Positions 52,479 to 60,774 of a DNA stretch of 64,000 nt are shown here, piece after piece (within the stretch, counting starts at the first letter, position 1; the number at the start of each line of letters is the position of its first letter). The DNA lies in NCBI RefSeq assembly GCF_000013865.1, contig NC_007948.1, positions 4,340,001-4,404,000 on the forward strand, given 5' to 3'. The notes below the pieces were generated by a model. The model did not search any database and was not told the DNA's origin. It saw nothing but the letters and a program-made list of their open reading frames with translations. Source of the DNA: Polaromonas sp. JS666 (GTDB lineage Bacteria > Pseudomonadota > Gammaproteobacteria > Burkholderiales > Burkholderiaceae_C). A program made the translations under genes and the position numbers.

Positions 52479-52901
52479 TCACAAGGCCGGCACAAAACGC
52501 AGGCTGCGGCGCAGGGCGAAGGCGCCGTCGCCGGCGAGCCAAAGCGCCACGGAGGCCACTGTCAGGAAGACGGGGTATTCCCAGCCGCCGCCCTGGCTGG
52601 TGTGGACCCAGCCGTTACCCAAATGCACCGACGCGGCCACGGCCATGATGGGCGCCAGCGCCAGCGACACCTGGCGGGCATACAGCCCGAGCAGGATGGC
52701 CAGGCCGCCCAGCAGTTCCGCAGCGAACACGGGATAGGCCAGCACGCCGGGGAAGCCCACGCTCGCAAAAAACTGCGCCGTTCCCGGCAAGGTGAAAACC
52801 AGCCATTTCAACAAGGCGTGGGCCATCCACATCACGCCCAGGCTGATACGAAGCAGGGTCACGCCGTAAGGGGCGGTGTTGTTGGCTTCCGGTTGCAGCA
52901 T
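52479..52901 (-). CDS. DoxX family membrane protein
   Basis: A 140-residue protein with four membrane helices: LLRISLGVMWMAHALLKWLV, YPVFAAELLGGLAILLGLYA, VSLALAPIMAVAASVHLGNG and YPVFLTVASVALWLAGDGAF. The pattern and length match DoxX/DoxD. Often linked to thiol or oxidative stress. GGAG eight bases before ATG at 52901. Divergent from a LysR regulator and followed by a GST gene; LysR control of the pair is likely. Confidence 0.9.
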   Translation of the reverse strand: MLQPEANNTAPYGVTLLRISLGVMWMAHALLKWLVFTLPGTAQFFASVGFPGVLAYPVFAAELLGGLAILLGLYARQVSLALAPIMAVAASVHLGNGWVHTSQGGGWEYPVFLTVASVALWLAGDGAFALRRSLRFVPAL

Positions 52902-53000
52902 TGCATTGCTCCATTGAGTTGATTGAAGAGAGATTGATGGGACTGATGGAGGTAATGTAGGATTGCAATGAAGCAATGAAAATAGGCACGAGTGCAATCC
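52902..53000. promoter_or_regulatory. Divergent DoxX/LysR promoter region
   Basis: A 99-bp AT-rich gap between divergent genes. The word ATTGCA recurs in both orientations (TGCAATGAAGCAATGA at 52964-52979 and ATTGCATTGC at 52901-52910), a plausible LysR-type binding region. No exact T-N11-A box is claimed. Confidence 0.4.
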
Positions 53001-53885
53001 ATGAATGCAGCAACGCAATACAAACTCAGCGCCCCGGATATCGAGGTCGTGCTCGCGCTGGTGCGGGCCAACACCCTGGCCGAAGCCGGTGAGCGGCTCG
53101 CGGTGGACGCGTCGACGGTTTTCCGTTCGCTGCAGCGCATCGAGAAGGGTCTGGGCCAGCGTCTGTTCGAACGCTCAAGGACTGGCTACCAGCCACTGGA
53201 ACTGGCGCAGGTGCTGGCAAGCCACGGCGAGCAACTGGAGGTGCAGCTGGAGTCGGCCCGTTCTGCCGCGCAGGCCAGTCCCGAACAGGTCTCCGGCAGC
53301 GTGCGCCTGACCACCACCGATACCGTGCTGCATGGCCTGGTCGCGCCGGCGCTCAAGTTGCTGCAGTCAACCCACCCGCTGCTGGTCTACGAGTTGCACG
53401 CGGGAAACGAGTTGGCCAGCCTCACGCGGCGCGATGCCGACATTGCCGTGCGTGCTACCAAGCGGCCGCCGCAGCACCTGGTGGGCAAGCATGTCGGTCC
53501 GATCCGGGTGGCGCTGTTTGCCGCAAAAAAAGGCGGCCCCAGGGGCTTCGATGCCGACGTGGCCAGCAAAGTCGACTGGATCGCCCCGGATGACGCCTTG
53601 CCGGAGCACCCCTCAGTGGTCTGGCGCAAGAAGCATTTCCCCAAGGTGTCGCCGCGCTATCGGGTCAGCAGCATACTCACCGTCGCGGAAATGGTGGCGC
53701 AAGGCATGGGCATCGGGTTGTTGCCGCTTTTTCTTGCGCAAGGCCGGGCCGACCTGGTGGCCTTAACAGGCGCGCTGGATGAGTGTCAGACCGAACTCTG
53801 GCTGTTGACGCATACCGAATCGCGGCACCTGCGGCGGGTCTCCACGGTGTTCAGCCATCTGGCTCAACACATGGCGCTGCGCTGA
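53001..53885 (+). CDS. LysR-family transcriptional regulator
   Basis: A 294-residue LTTR: winged helix-turn-helix with LAEAGERLAVDASTVFRSLQ and EKGLGQRLFERSRTGYQPLE (about residues 20-65), then the substrate-binding domain (SGSVRLTTTDTVLHGLVAPA onward). The family's usual ATHLSQSALS-type helix is replaced by the DASTVFRSLQ variety. Divergent from DoxX-GST, which it probably controls. ATG at 53001 preferred over GTG at 52992. Confidence 0.92.
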   Translation: MNAATQYKLSAPDIEVVLALVRANTLAEAGERLAVDASTVFRSLQRIEKGLGQRLFERSRTGYQPLELAQVLASHGEQLEVQLESARSAAQASPEQVSGSVRLTTTDTVLHGLVAPALKLLQSTHPLLVYELHAGNELASLTRRDADIAVRATKRPPQHLVGKHVGPIRVALFAAKKGGPRGFDADVASKVDWIAPDDALPEHPSVVWRKKHFPKVSPRYRVSSILTVAEMVAQGMGIGLLPLFLAQGRADLVALTGALDECQTELWLLTHTESRHLRRVSTVFSHLAQHMALR

Positions 53886-53938
53886 GAGCTACGCGGGCCA
53901 ATGCTGCTGCGTTTTGCCGTCAGCACCGCGTGGCCTTT

Positions 53939-54760
53939 CTAGTCGACCACCCTGGCACGCGACAAGGCACGCGAGAGCGCCGACACACTGGTGTACCCAG
54001 AGTCTTTGGCGGCCCTCTTCAGCCCCAGCCCTGACTGCACGGCGCGGTGGGCAATCGACAGGCGCACCTGGCCCAAATACTTGCCCGGCGGGTGGCCCAT
54101 GACTTCGCGAAACCGGGTGGCAAACGAGGTACGGGACATGCCGGCCTGTTTGGCCAGGGTGTCCAGGTTCCAGTCGTTTTGCGGGGCGGCGTGTATGGCC
54201 ACCAAGGCGGCAGCAATGCGCGGATCGGACAGGCCGTTGAAAAGCCCGCGCGTGCTGCGGGGGTGCGCAATCAGGTGCCGCAGCAGGCCAATCAACAGAA
54301 TGTCGCCCGCCCGGTCCAGCAGTGCCGGCTGGCCGCAACGCGGCTCCAGAAGCTCGGAAGAGATCAGCTCGATCACATGCCTCAGTGAGGCATCCGCGCC
54401 ATCCAGCGGCACCACCAGTGGCCGGGCAAATTCGCCCAGCAGCAGGGAGGCCACGGGGCCGTCGAAAAAGGCCTGAGCGCTGGTCAGCGGTTCAAATGCG
54501 TTGCCGGACAGCGGCTGCAAGGCGTGCGCGGTGTCGGCGCGGCAAATGACGATGGCGGGCGCGGGGACGGCAACCGGGTCCTGGCCGGGAACGCTCAGGC
54601 GCACTCCGCCTTGCGCCACCAGGTGCAGATACAGCAGCTGGCCTGGCGTTGCAGCCAGGCTGAGTGCCGCTGCGCCGGGCACTGGCCGCATCATCTCTAC
54701 CCGGGGCGCCAGTCCTTCGAGCAAGGCGGAGAGGCGGTCCAGTCGGACGGGAGGGATCAT
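53939..54760 (-). CDS. AraC-family regulator with cupin_6 N-domain
   Basis: A 273-residue regulator. N-terminal cupin_6 sensor domain (LDRLSALLEGLAPRVEMMRP; LYLHLVAQGGVRLSVPGQDP; ICRADTAHALQPL), then two helix-turn-helices (LDTLAKQAGMSRTSFATRFR and RAAKDSGYTSVSALSRALSR). Such proteins often sit divergent to a detoxification or isoprenylcysteine/peroxiredoxin gene they control; here a peroxiredoxin-like gene is divergent. The start could also be an ATG at 54805; 54760 fits the usual family start. Confidence 0.88.
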   Translation of the reverse strand: MIPPVRLDRLSALLEGLAPRVEMMRPVPGAAALSLAATPGQLLYLHLVAQGGVRLSVPGQDPVAVPAPAIVICRADTAHALQPLSGNAFEPLTSAQAFFDGPVASLLLGEFARPLVVPLDGADASLRHVIELISSELLEPRCGQPALLDRAGDILLIGLLRHLIAHPRSTRGLFNGLSDPRIAAALVAIHAAPQNDWNLDTLAKQAGMSRTSFATRFREVMGHPPGKYLGQVRLSIAHRAVQSGLGLKRAAKDSGYTSVSALSRALSRARVVD

Positions 54761-54929
54761 TTTGAACGAATGGCTAACATAAGTGAACTTTTGATTGCAA
54801 ATCATACTTCATACTGCAGGCATCGGACAAACCCAAAGGGCGCAACTCATCTGGCTGTCGCGCCTGCTCCCGCTGACTTTGGCGTCCGCCATTTGGCCAT
54901 GTTGGCTGCTACTCCCCAAGGATGACCCC

Positions 54930-55478
54930 ATGAGAACACAGGCCCTGATGCCGCGCTACCCCGTTCCGGCCCTCAATGTCCCGCTGACCACGGAGGGCCG
55001 GTTTGTCCTTGGCGCCAGCCCTGGACCCCTTTTTGACCTGGTGGTTTTTTACCGGGGCCTGCATTGCCCGATTTGCGCGAAATACCTGCTGGAGCTAGAA
55101 CGCCTGGCACCGGAATTCGCGACACGCGGGGTTCAGGTCATCGCCGTCAGCAGCGACGACGAGGAGCGCGGCAAGCAGATGGCCGACAAGGTCAAGGCCA
55201 GCGCGGTCAAGTTCGCCTACGGTCTGAGCCTGAAGAGCGCCCGGGAGTGGGGCCTGTACATCAGTGCGTCGCGCGGCAAGACGTCCCTCGGCATTGAAGA
55301 GCCCGCCTTGTTCAGCGAGCCCGGGGTCTTCCTGGTCCGGCCGGACGGGACGCTGTATTACGGCGCGGTTCAAACCATGCCGTTTGCCCGCCCGCAGTTT
55401 CAGGACCTGCTGGGCGCGGTTGATTTTGCGATTGCCAAGGACTACCCGGCACGCGGTGAATACACGGCGCCCGTCTGA
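54930..55478 (+). CDS. Peroxiredoxin-like AhpC/TSA protein
   Basis: A 182-residue thioredoxin-fold protein with FYRGLHCPICAKYLLELERL, so the active site is CPIC rather than the single-Cys TxxC of typical peroxiredoxins, and IAVSSDDEERGKQMADKVKA after it. The YRGxxCPxC pattern defines the AhpC/TSA-2-like group. Probably reduces peroxides or acts as a thiol oxidoreductase. AAGGATG before ATG at 54930. Divergent from the AraC regulator, its likely controller. Confidence 0.85.
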   Translation: MRTQALMPRYPVPALNVPLTTEGRFVLGASPGPLFDLVVFYRGLHCPICAKYLLELERLAPEFATRGVQVIAVSSDDEERGKQMADKVKASAVKFAYGLSLKSAREWGLYISASRGKTSLGIEEPALFSEPGVFLVRPDGTLYYGAVQTMPFARPQFQDLLGAVDFAIAKDYPARGEYTAPV

Positions 55479-55521
55479 TGGACCGATGAGGCGAGTCCGA
55501 ACCGCCCCGTCAATGCGAACG

Positions 55522-55821
55522 TCAACGCAAGCGCGTCCGGCCTATCAGCGCGCCGCGAATGGGCTTGACGCCCTGCATCAGCCCCTGATTGCGGCGCTCG
55601 CGGAAGCTGACCATCCAGTCCTCGGTCAGCGGCCGGCCCGTGTGGGCTTCGATGGTGGCGGTCTCGTCCTTGACGGCCTTGCCGACGAAGATGCGCATGC
55701 ATTCCTCGGGGCTGAGCTTCCAGCCCAGCTCTTCCAGCATGTCGCGCAACACGCTGTTGGTGATGGTTTCGCTGTCTACCCGCACGCCATCACAGTCAAA
55801 CAACACCGCATCAAATTTCAA
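55522..55821 (-). pseudogene. Truncated HAD-superfamily phosphatase gene
   Basis: Only about 99 residues of a normally 210-230-residue enzyme. FDAVLFDCDGVRVDSETITN carries the nucleophile motif DxDG, and the helical cap follows (DMLEELGWKLSPEECMRIFV) up to RRNQGLMQGVKPIRGAL, then the frame leaves the family and stops. Motifs II-IV (Thr/Ser, Lys, DD) are gone, so it cannot be an active phosphatase. AAAGG eight bases before a TTG at 55821 marks the start. A deletion near 55525-55545 removed the C-terminal half. Confidence 0.8.
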
Positions 55822-55951
55822 AGCAAACACCTTTCAACTTCAGGTTGAGTCCCTCCCCGTGTTACCCCATCCCGCCTTTGGGGGAAGGAGCAAGAGGGGC
55901 ACAGAGGGAACGGATCAGGGCCACGGTGCTGTGACCTGTGTTTTGTCTTGA

Positions 55952-56371
55952 TCACCGCGTATCGCCGTCCACATAGTACCAACGGCCTGCCTCGTGCACG
56001 AAGCGGCTGCGCTCGTGCAGACGCACAGCCGGGCTGCCGGGGCTTTTCTGGCGGGCAACGAATTCGACCTCGGCGTGGGTGGCATCCAGCTGGCGGTGTT
56101 GCCGCACTTCCAGGCCCAGCCATTTGACGCCCGGATCAAAGTCAATCGATGGCGGCCGCTGGCTGGCGTGCCAGGTGGCCAGCAGGTAGTCGGCTCGTTC
56201 CCGCACAAAGGCGCAGTAGCGGGAGCGCATCAGCGACTCGGCATCGGGTGCGGGCGTGCCCGCAAAGTCATCCAGGTAGCGGCCGCAGCATTGGGCAAAC
56301 GCGAGGGGTTTTCCGGATGCGCCCAGGCGGCCGCAGGGGCAGCCAGCGCCAGGTAGCAGAGCAGCCGGCAT
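55952..56371 (-). CDS. YchJ family SEC-C motif protein
   Basis: A 139-residue UPF0225/YchJ protein. The N-terminus has CPCGRL and the matching FAQCCGRYLDD zinc-binding half, then the conserved LMRSRYCAFVRERADYLLAT block, and WLGLEVRQHR with VHEAGRWYYVDGDT at the end. Function unknown; probably a zinc protein that binds other proteins or nucleic acid. Its ATG at 56371 overlaps the rhodanese stop by one base (TGATG), so the two are co-translated. Confidence 0.9.
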   Translation of the reverse strand: MPAALLPGAGCPCGRLGASGKPLAFAQCCGRYLDDFAGTPAPDAESLMRSRYCAFVRERADYLLATWHASQRPPSIDFDPGVKWLGLEVRQHRQLDATHAEVEFVARQKSPGSPAVRLHERSRFVHEAGRWYYVDGDTR

Positions 56372-56793
56372 CAGCCCTTCCTGGCCTTGCGCTTTTCGCG
56401 GTCTTCCAGCGTTTCGGTGGGCGCGCCCTGCTTCACCCACTCGGCGTAACCGCCGTCGATGTGGGCGACGTTGGTCATGCCCATGTCCTGCAGCGTCTTG
56501 GCGGCCAGTGCGCTGCGCCAGCCGGCGCCACAGAACAGGATGAACTCCTTGCCCTCATCGGCAAACACGGGCTTGTGGTATGGCGAGGCGGGGTCCACCC
56601 AGAACTCGAGCATGCCGCGGGGCGCATGGTAGGCGCCCACCACCGTGCCGCCCGCCAGCTCGCGCACATCGCGGATATCGACGATCTGCACTTTGGGATC
56701 GTTGAGTTTTGCCATGGCCTCTTGCACGCTGTAAGTTTTGACCTGCGCCATGGCCTCATCGACCAGGGCACGGAATCCTTTGGTAATGGGCAT
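56371..56793 (-). CDS. Rhodanese-like domain protein
   Basis: A 140-residue single-domain rhodanese. AMAKLNDPKVQIVDIRDVRE holds the conserved Asp-Arg, and the active loop is FCGAGWRSALAAKTLQDMG, with Cys in CGAGWRS. It moves sulfane sulfur between thiols. GGAGACATAAC precedes the ATG. Upstream of YchJ in a two-gene operon. Confidence 0.92.
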   Translation of the reverse strand: MPITKGFRALVDEAMAQVKTYSVQEAMAKLNDPKVQIVDIRDVRELAGGTVVGAYHAPRGMLEFWVDPASPYHKPVFADEGKEFILFCGAGWRSALAAKTLQDMGMTNVAHIDGGYAEWVKQGAPTETLEDREKRKARKG

Positions 56794-56820
56794 GTTATGT
56801 CTCCTTCGGGGGTTACGGGC

Positions 56821-56862
56821 TCAGGCAAGGGCCTGCTGAATGATGATTTTCTGCATGTGTAG
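56821..56862 (-). pseudogene. Isolated acyl-CoA dehydrogenase 3' tail
   Basis: On the minus strand this reads MQKIIIQQALA and then TGA at 56823-56821, matching VQKIIIQRALA plus TGA at the end of the intact acyl-CoA dehydrogenase at 57632. A block of 21 bases (GCTGAATGATGATTTTCTGCA) is identical in the two, given here as the span 56835-56855. Homology ends after about 36-40 bases. It is a relic of a second dehydrogenase gene or a duplicated insertion site, with the toxin-antitoxin locus between the two copies. Confidence 0.65.
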
Positions 56863-56984
56863 CCAGAGGTGACTCCCTGCCGTTACCTGCCCCCGTCGAC
56901 AAGGTTGCCGCCCACGATTCTCCCCCCATTTTGGTGTACTTGCTGGCAACACCATTCGGAGGCAGGAGTGCTAGACTTTGCTGC

Positions 56985-57200
56985 ATGAAAGCCACATTGC
57001 AACCCGTTGAACACCTTGGCAAGTTTGAGCGCCTTCAGTTGGTGGAAGACCTGTGGGATGAGTTTGCCGCTGAGACTGCCCCTGAAACCAGAGATGACGT
57101 TCTGGACGAACTTGAACGCCGTGCGGTCTGGCGTGACGCCCACCCCGCTCAGGGCAAAAGCCTGGCCCAGATCGCGCAATCGCTTGGCGTGCGTCTGTGA
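56985..57200 (+). CDS. Antitoxin of a RelE/ParE-type locus (addiction module component)
   Basis: A 71-residue protein of the Unstab_antitox/addiction-module-component type: FERLQLVEDLWDEFAAE, then DELERRAVWRDAHPAQGKSL, ending AQSLGVRL. These short helical antitoxins bind and neutralise a ParE/RelE partner. The stop TGA at 57198-57200 overlaps a GTG (GTGA), the normal place for the toxin start. A plausible promoter (TTGGTG/TAGACT) lies just before it. Confidence 0.8.
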   Translation: MKATLQPVEHLGKFERLQLVEDLWDEFAAETAPETRDDVLDELERRAVWRDAHPAQGKSLAQIAQSLGVRL

Positions 57201-57491
57201 CCGCGGGTTATTTTTGAAGCAGCGGCACAAGCCGAAATTGCCGAAACATTCGACTGGTACGAGCAAAAATCCTACGGCCTGGGAGGCTATTTTTTGCGGG
57301 TGGTCGCAGCGGCCGAAGAACAGCTGGCACGCAACCCCGAGGCCCTTCCGCCCACAAGAGAACGGTTCCGCCGTATTTTGCTTCGGCGGTTTCCTTATGC
57401 CCTGCATTTCGAACTGTTAAGCGACCACAGCGTCTCCGTTCTGGCCTGCCTGCATCACCGTCGCAGCCCGGCCCGCTGGCCAGGCAACTGA
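57201..57491 (+). pseudogene. RelE/ParE toxin gene without a usable start
   Basis: The frame from 57201 reads PRVIFEAAAQAEIAETFDWY, EQKSYGLGGYFLRVVAAAEE and RFRRILLRRFPYALHFELLS, a full ParE/RelE fold of about 96 residues ending at TGA 57491. But the only start next to it, GTG at 57197, is in another frame and meets TGA after six codons. In the toxin frame the antitoxin's UGA comes directly before Pro. A one-base change would restore GTG-CCG-CGG. So the toxin is probably dead, unless read-through, a shift or an AUU start is used. Confidence 0.7.
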
Positions 57492-57631
57492 CTGCCTGCT
57501 GCGCCGAGGTCGGAAATATGTCGCGGCACAAGGCGACGAGATGGCTGGATTCCAGCCACGAATTCAGAGAGTCCTGGTCGGTTGATCACTTGCAGAACGC
57601 TTCGCATTACTACGGTCCGTCTCGCAAGGTA

Positions 57632-58762
57632 TCAGGCCAAAGCGCGCTGAATGATGATTTTCTGCACGTCCGAGGTACCTTCGTAGATCTGGCAGACCCG
57701 CACGTCACGGTAGATGCGTTCCACCGGGAAGTCGCTGACATAACCATAGCCACCCAGTGTCTGGATGGCGGCGCTGCAGACTTCTTCGGCCATCTCGCTG
57801 GCGAACAGCTTGGCCATGGCGGCTTCCTTCAGGCAGGGCCGGCCGGCATCGCGCAGGCTGGCGGCGTGCCAGATCAGCTGGCGCGCGGCTTCCAGTTTGG
57901 TGGCGCACTCGGCCAGGCGGAAGCCGACCGCCTGGTGGTTGAAGATGGCGGTGCCGAAGCTCTGGCGCTCTTTGGCGTAGCCCAGCGCAAATTCAAACGC
58001 GCTGCGTGCCATGCCCACGCTCTGGGCCGCGATACCGATGCGCCCGCCCTCCAGCGCACCCAGGGCAATCCTGTAGCCCTCGCCTTCGGCGCCGATCAGG
58101 TTCTCGGCCGGGATGCGGCAGTTGTCGAAGTTGATCTGCGCCGTGTCGCTGGAATGCTGGCCCAGCTTGTCTTCCAGCCGGGCCACCACGTAGCCCGGCG
58201 CATCGGTGGGCACGATGAAGGCGCTCATGCCTTTTTTGCCGGCGCCCTTGTCCGTGACGGCAATGACGATGGCCGCGTGGCCGTTCTTGCCGCTGGTAAT
58301 GAACTGCTTGACGCCGTTGATGACGTAGCCGTCGCCGTCTTTCACGGCGGCGGTCTTGAGCGATGAGGCATCGCTGCCGACATGCGGCTCGGTCAGGCAG
58401 AACACGCCCAGCATCTGGCCCTGCGCCAGCGGGGTGAGCCACTGCTTTTTCTGCGCGGCGTTGCCGTAGCGCATCAGGATGGCATTGACCGGGCAGTTGG
58501 TCACGCTGATGGCCGTGCTGGTGCCGCCGTCGCCCGCGGCGATTTCTTCCAGCACCAGCGCCAGCGTCACATAGTCGAGGTGGGCGCCGCCAAATTCCTC
58601 CGGCACGCAAATGCCGTAGGCGCCGAGTTCGGCCAGGCCCTTGTGCGCTTCCTTCGGGAAATGGTGCTCCTTGTCCCAGCGGGCGGCGTGGGGCCAGAGC
58701 TCTTGCTGCGCAAAGGCACGCACGGCGTCGCGGATCAATTCCTGGTCTTGTGTCAACAGCAT
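57632..58762 (-). CDS. Acyl-CoA dehydrogenase (short/branched chain)
   Basis: A 376-residue FAD enzyme. VFCLTEPHVGSDASSLKTAA binds FAD, and the catalytic Glu361 is in QIYEGTSDVQ, the position used by short- and medium-chain enzymes rather than isovaleryl-CoA dehydrogenase. It oxidises an acyl-CoA to the trans-enoyl-CoA and passes electrons to ETF. GGTGACC precedes the ATG at 58762, 4 bases after the SDR stop, so they form an operon with the thiolase upstream. Probably short-chain or 2-methyl-branched substrates. Confidence 0.93.
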   Translation of the reverse strand: MLLTQDQELIRDAVRAFAQQELWPHAARWDKEHHFPKEAHKGLAELGAYGICVPEEFGGAHLDYVTLALVLEEIAAGDGGTSTAISVTNCPVNAILMRYGNAAQKKQWLTPLAQGQMLGVFCLTEPHVGSDASSLKTAAVKDGDGYVINGVKQFITSGKNGHAAIVIAVTDKGAGKKGMSAFIVPTDAPGYVVARLEDKLGQHSSDTAQINFDNCRIPAENLIGAEGEGYRIALGALEGGRIGIAAQSVGMARSAFEFALGYAKERQSFGTAIFNHQAVGFRLAECATKLEAARQLIWHAASLRDAGRPCLKEAAMAKLFASEMAEEVCSAAIQTLGGYGYVSDFPVERIYRDVRVCQIYEGTSDVQKIIIQRALA

Positions 58763-58766
58763 GTGG

Positions 58767-59435
58767 TCACCATGATTCGAATGGGCGCCCGTCATAGTCG
58801 AGGAACGCGCCTTTGTGTTGGGCCTTCAGCGAGGCAATGGTTTTGCGCAGGGCGGCCACGCTGTCGCTGACCGCCAGCGGCGCACCCGGACCGCCCATAT
58901 CGGTCCGCACCCAGCCGGGCGACAGCGCCGCCAGAATGGCTTGGGGGTAGTCGTGCTGGGCCGCAACCACGGCCATGTTGAGTGCGGCCTTGCTGACGCG
59001 GTAAGTCCAGCCAAAGCTGGAGCCCACCCCGCCGATCCGCCCCATGCCGCTGGTGACGAAGACAAACTTGCCGCCCGCCGCCTCCACCAGCGGCGCGACC
59101 TGCGGGATGGCCTGCATCGCCCCCAGCACGTTGGTGTGCAGGGCGCGGTCAAATTCCTCGCGCGTGGGCGGCGTGGTGGCGCCCGCCGTGGTGTAGACGC
59201 CCGCCACGTACAGGGCCACGTCAAGTTTCTCACCATCCAGCTGCCAGGCCAGGCCGCTGACACTGGCCGGATCAGTCACATCCACCTTCAAGGCGTGGGC
59301 ATCGAGCGCGCGCAGCCGCTGCAGGCCGGCATCGTCGCGTGCCGTGGCGATCACGCGGTCGCCGGCCTCGCGGTACTGGCGGACCAGTTCCAGGCCAATC
59401 CCGCGGGAAGCGCCTATGACCAGCACCGTGCTCAT
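58767..59435 (-). CDS. SDR-family oxidoreductase
   Basis: A 222-residue short-chain dehydrogenase. STVLVIGASRGIGLELVRQY is the NAD(P)-binding GxxxGIG turn; DVALYVAGVY the NNAG-like strand; catalytic Ser in VTSGMG and the YRVSK motif supply Tyr and Lys. ALSPGWVRTDMGG follows. Closest in layout to C-factor/CsgA-like SDRs. Between thiolase and acyl-CoA dehydrogenase, so a role in acyl-CoA or ketone metabolism is possible but unproved. ATG at 59435 gives the normal N-terminus. Confidence 0.88.
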   Translation of the reverse strand: MSTVLVIGASRGIGLELVRQYREAGDRVIATARDDAGLQRLRALDAHALKVDVTDPASVSGLAWQLDGEKLDVALYVAGVYTTAGATTPPTREEFDRALHTNVLGAMQAIPQVAPLVEAAGGKFVFVTSGMGRIGGVGSSFGWTYRVSKAALNMAVVAAQHDYPQAILAALSPGWVRTDMGGPGAPLAVSDSVAALRKTIASLKAQHKGAFLDYDGRPFESW

Positions 59436-59508
59436 GCGAAAGATCTCATGTAGAAGCCAGTCCGGGCCACCTCGCGCGGATGCGGCCAGCAGACCTGACG
59501 ACAAAACA

Positions 59509-60690
59509 TTACATCAGCTCAACCGCCAGCGCCGTGCCTTCTCCGCCGCCGATGCACAGCGTCGCCACGCCTTTTTTCAGGCCGCGGGCTTTCAGCGCAT
59601 GGATCAGCGTGACGATGATGCGGGCACCGCTGGCGCCAATCGGGTGGCCCAGCGCGCAGGCGCCGCCATTCACATTCACGATGTCGTGGCTGATGCCGAG
59701 TTCTTTCATCGCGGCCATGGGCACCACGGCAAAGGCTTCGTTGACTTCCCACAGGTCCACGTCTTTCACGCTCCAGCCGATCTTCTTGAGCAGCTTTTGC
59801 ACCGCGCCCACCGGTGCGGTGGTGAACCACTCGGGCGCCTGGGCAAAGGTGGCATGGCCGACGATGCGGGCGATGGGTGTGGCGCCCAGCTCTTTGGCGG
59901 TGGATTCGCGGGTCAGCACCAGCGCCGCGGCGCCGTCATTGATCGACGAGCTGGATGCGGCGGTGATGGTGCCGTCTTTCTTGAAGGCGGGCCGCAGCGC
60001 CGCGATCTTGTCAAGCTTGACCTTGCCCGGACCTTCATCGATGGAAATCACGGTGTCGCCGGCCCGGCCTTTCACGGTGACCGGCGTGATCTCGGCCTTG
60101 AAGGCTCCAGACTCCGTGGCCGCCTTGGCGCGCTGCACGCTGGCCACCGCGAAAGCGTCCTGCGCTTCACGGGTGAACTGGTATTTTTCGGCGCACTGCT
60201 CGCCAAAGGTGCCCATGGCGCGGCCGGGCTCGTAGGCGTCTTCCAGGCCGTCCAGCATCATGTGGTCAAAGATGCGGTCGTGGCCGATGCGCACACCGCT
60301 GCGGCCCTTGAGCAACAAATGCGGTGCGTTGGTCATGCTTTCCATGCCGCCGGCCACCATCACGTCACGGCTGCCCACCATCAGTTGGTCGTGCGCCAGC
60401 ATGGTGGCTTCCATGCCGGAGCCGCACATCTTGGAAAGCGTCACGGCACCTGCGCTGGCAGGCAGGCCGCCCTTGAAGCCGGCTTGCCGCGCCGGCGCCT
60501 GGCCCTGGCCCGCCATCAGGCAGTTGCCGAACAGGACTTCGTCGACTTTTTCAGGCGCGATGCCCGCGCGCTCAATGGCGGCCTTGATGGCTGCGCCGCC
60601 GAGGTCGTGTGCGGCGAGCGAACTGAAGTCGCCCTGGAAGCCGCCCATGGGGGTACGGGCGGCGCCGAGAATAACGATGGAATCCGACAT
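59509..60690 (-). CDS. Acetyl-CoA C-acetyltransferase (thiolase)
   Basis: A 393-residue biosynthetic-type thiolase. Nucleophile Cys89 in LSKMCGSGME, His349 in GGACALGHPIGASG and Cys379 in LCIGGGEG, all at family positions. It condenses or cleaves acetoacetyl-CoA/3-ketoacyl-CoA; acetoacetate from HMG-CoA lyase would feed into it after activation. Upstream of SDR and acyl-CoA dehydrogenase in one direction. Could also serve PHB synthesis. Confidence 0.95.
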   Translation of the reverse strand: MSDSIVILGAARTPMGGFQGDFSSLAAHDLGGAAIKAAIERAGIAPEKVDEVLFGNCLMAGQGQAPARQAGFKGGLPASAGAVTLSKMCGSGMEATMLAHDQLMVGSRDVMVAGGMESMTNAPHLLLKGRSGVRIGHDRIFDHMMLDGLEDAYEPGRAMGTFGEQCAEKYQFTREAQDAFAVASVQRAKAATESGAFKAEITPVTVKGRAGDTVISIDEGPGKVKLDKIAALRPAFKKDGTITAASSSSINDGAAALVLTRESTAKELGATPIARIVGHATFAQAPEWFTTAPVGAVQKLLKKIGWSVKDVDLWEVNEAFAVVPMAAMKELGISHDIVNVNGGACALGHPIGASGARIIVTLIHALKARGLKKGVATLCIGGGEGTALAVELM

Positions 60691-60774
60691 GATGTGTGTC
60701 CTTTCAGGGTTGAATGAAAACTGTGGTGCTGTTCTTGCCGTGCTTTTTGCGCGCTTGCCAGGCTCTTGCCGCGC

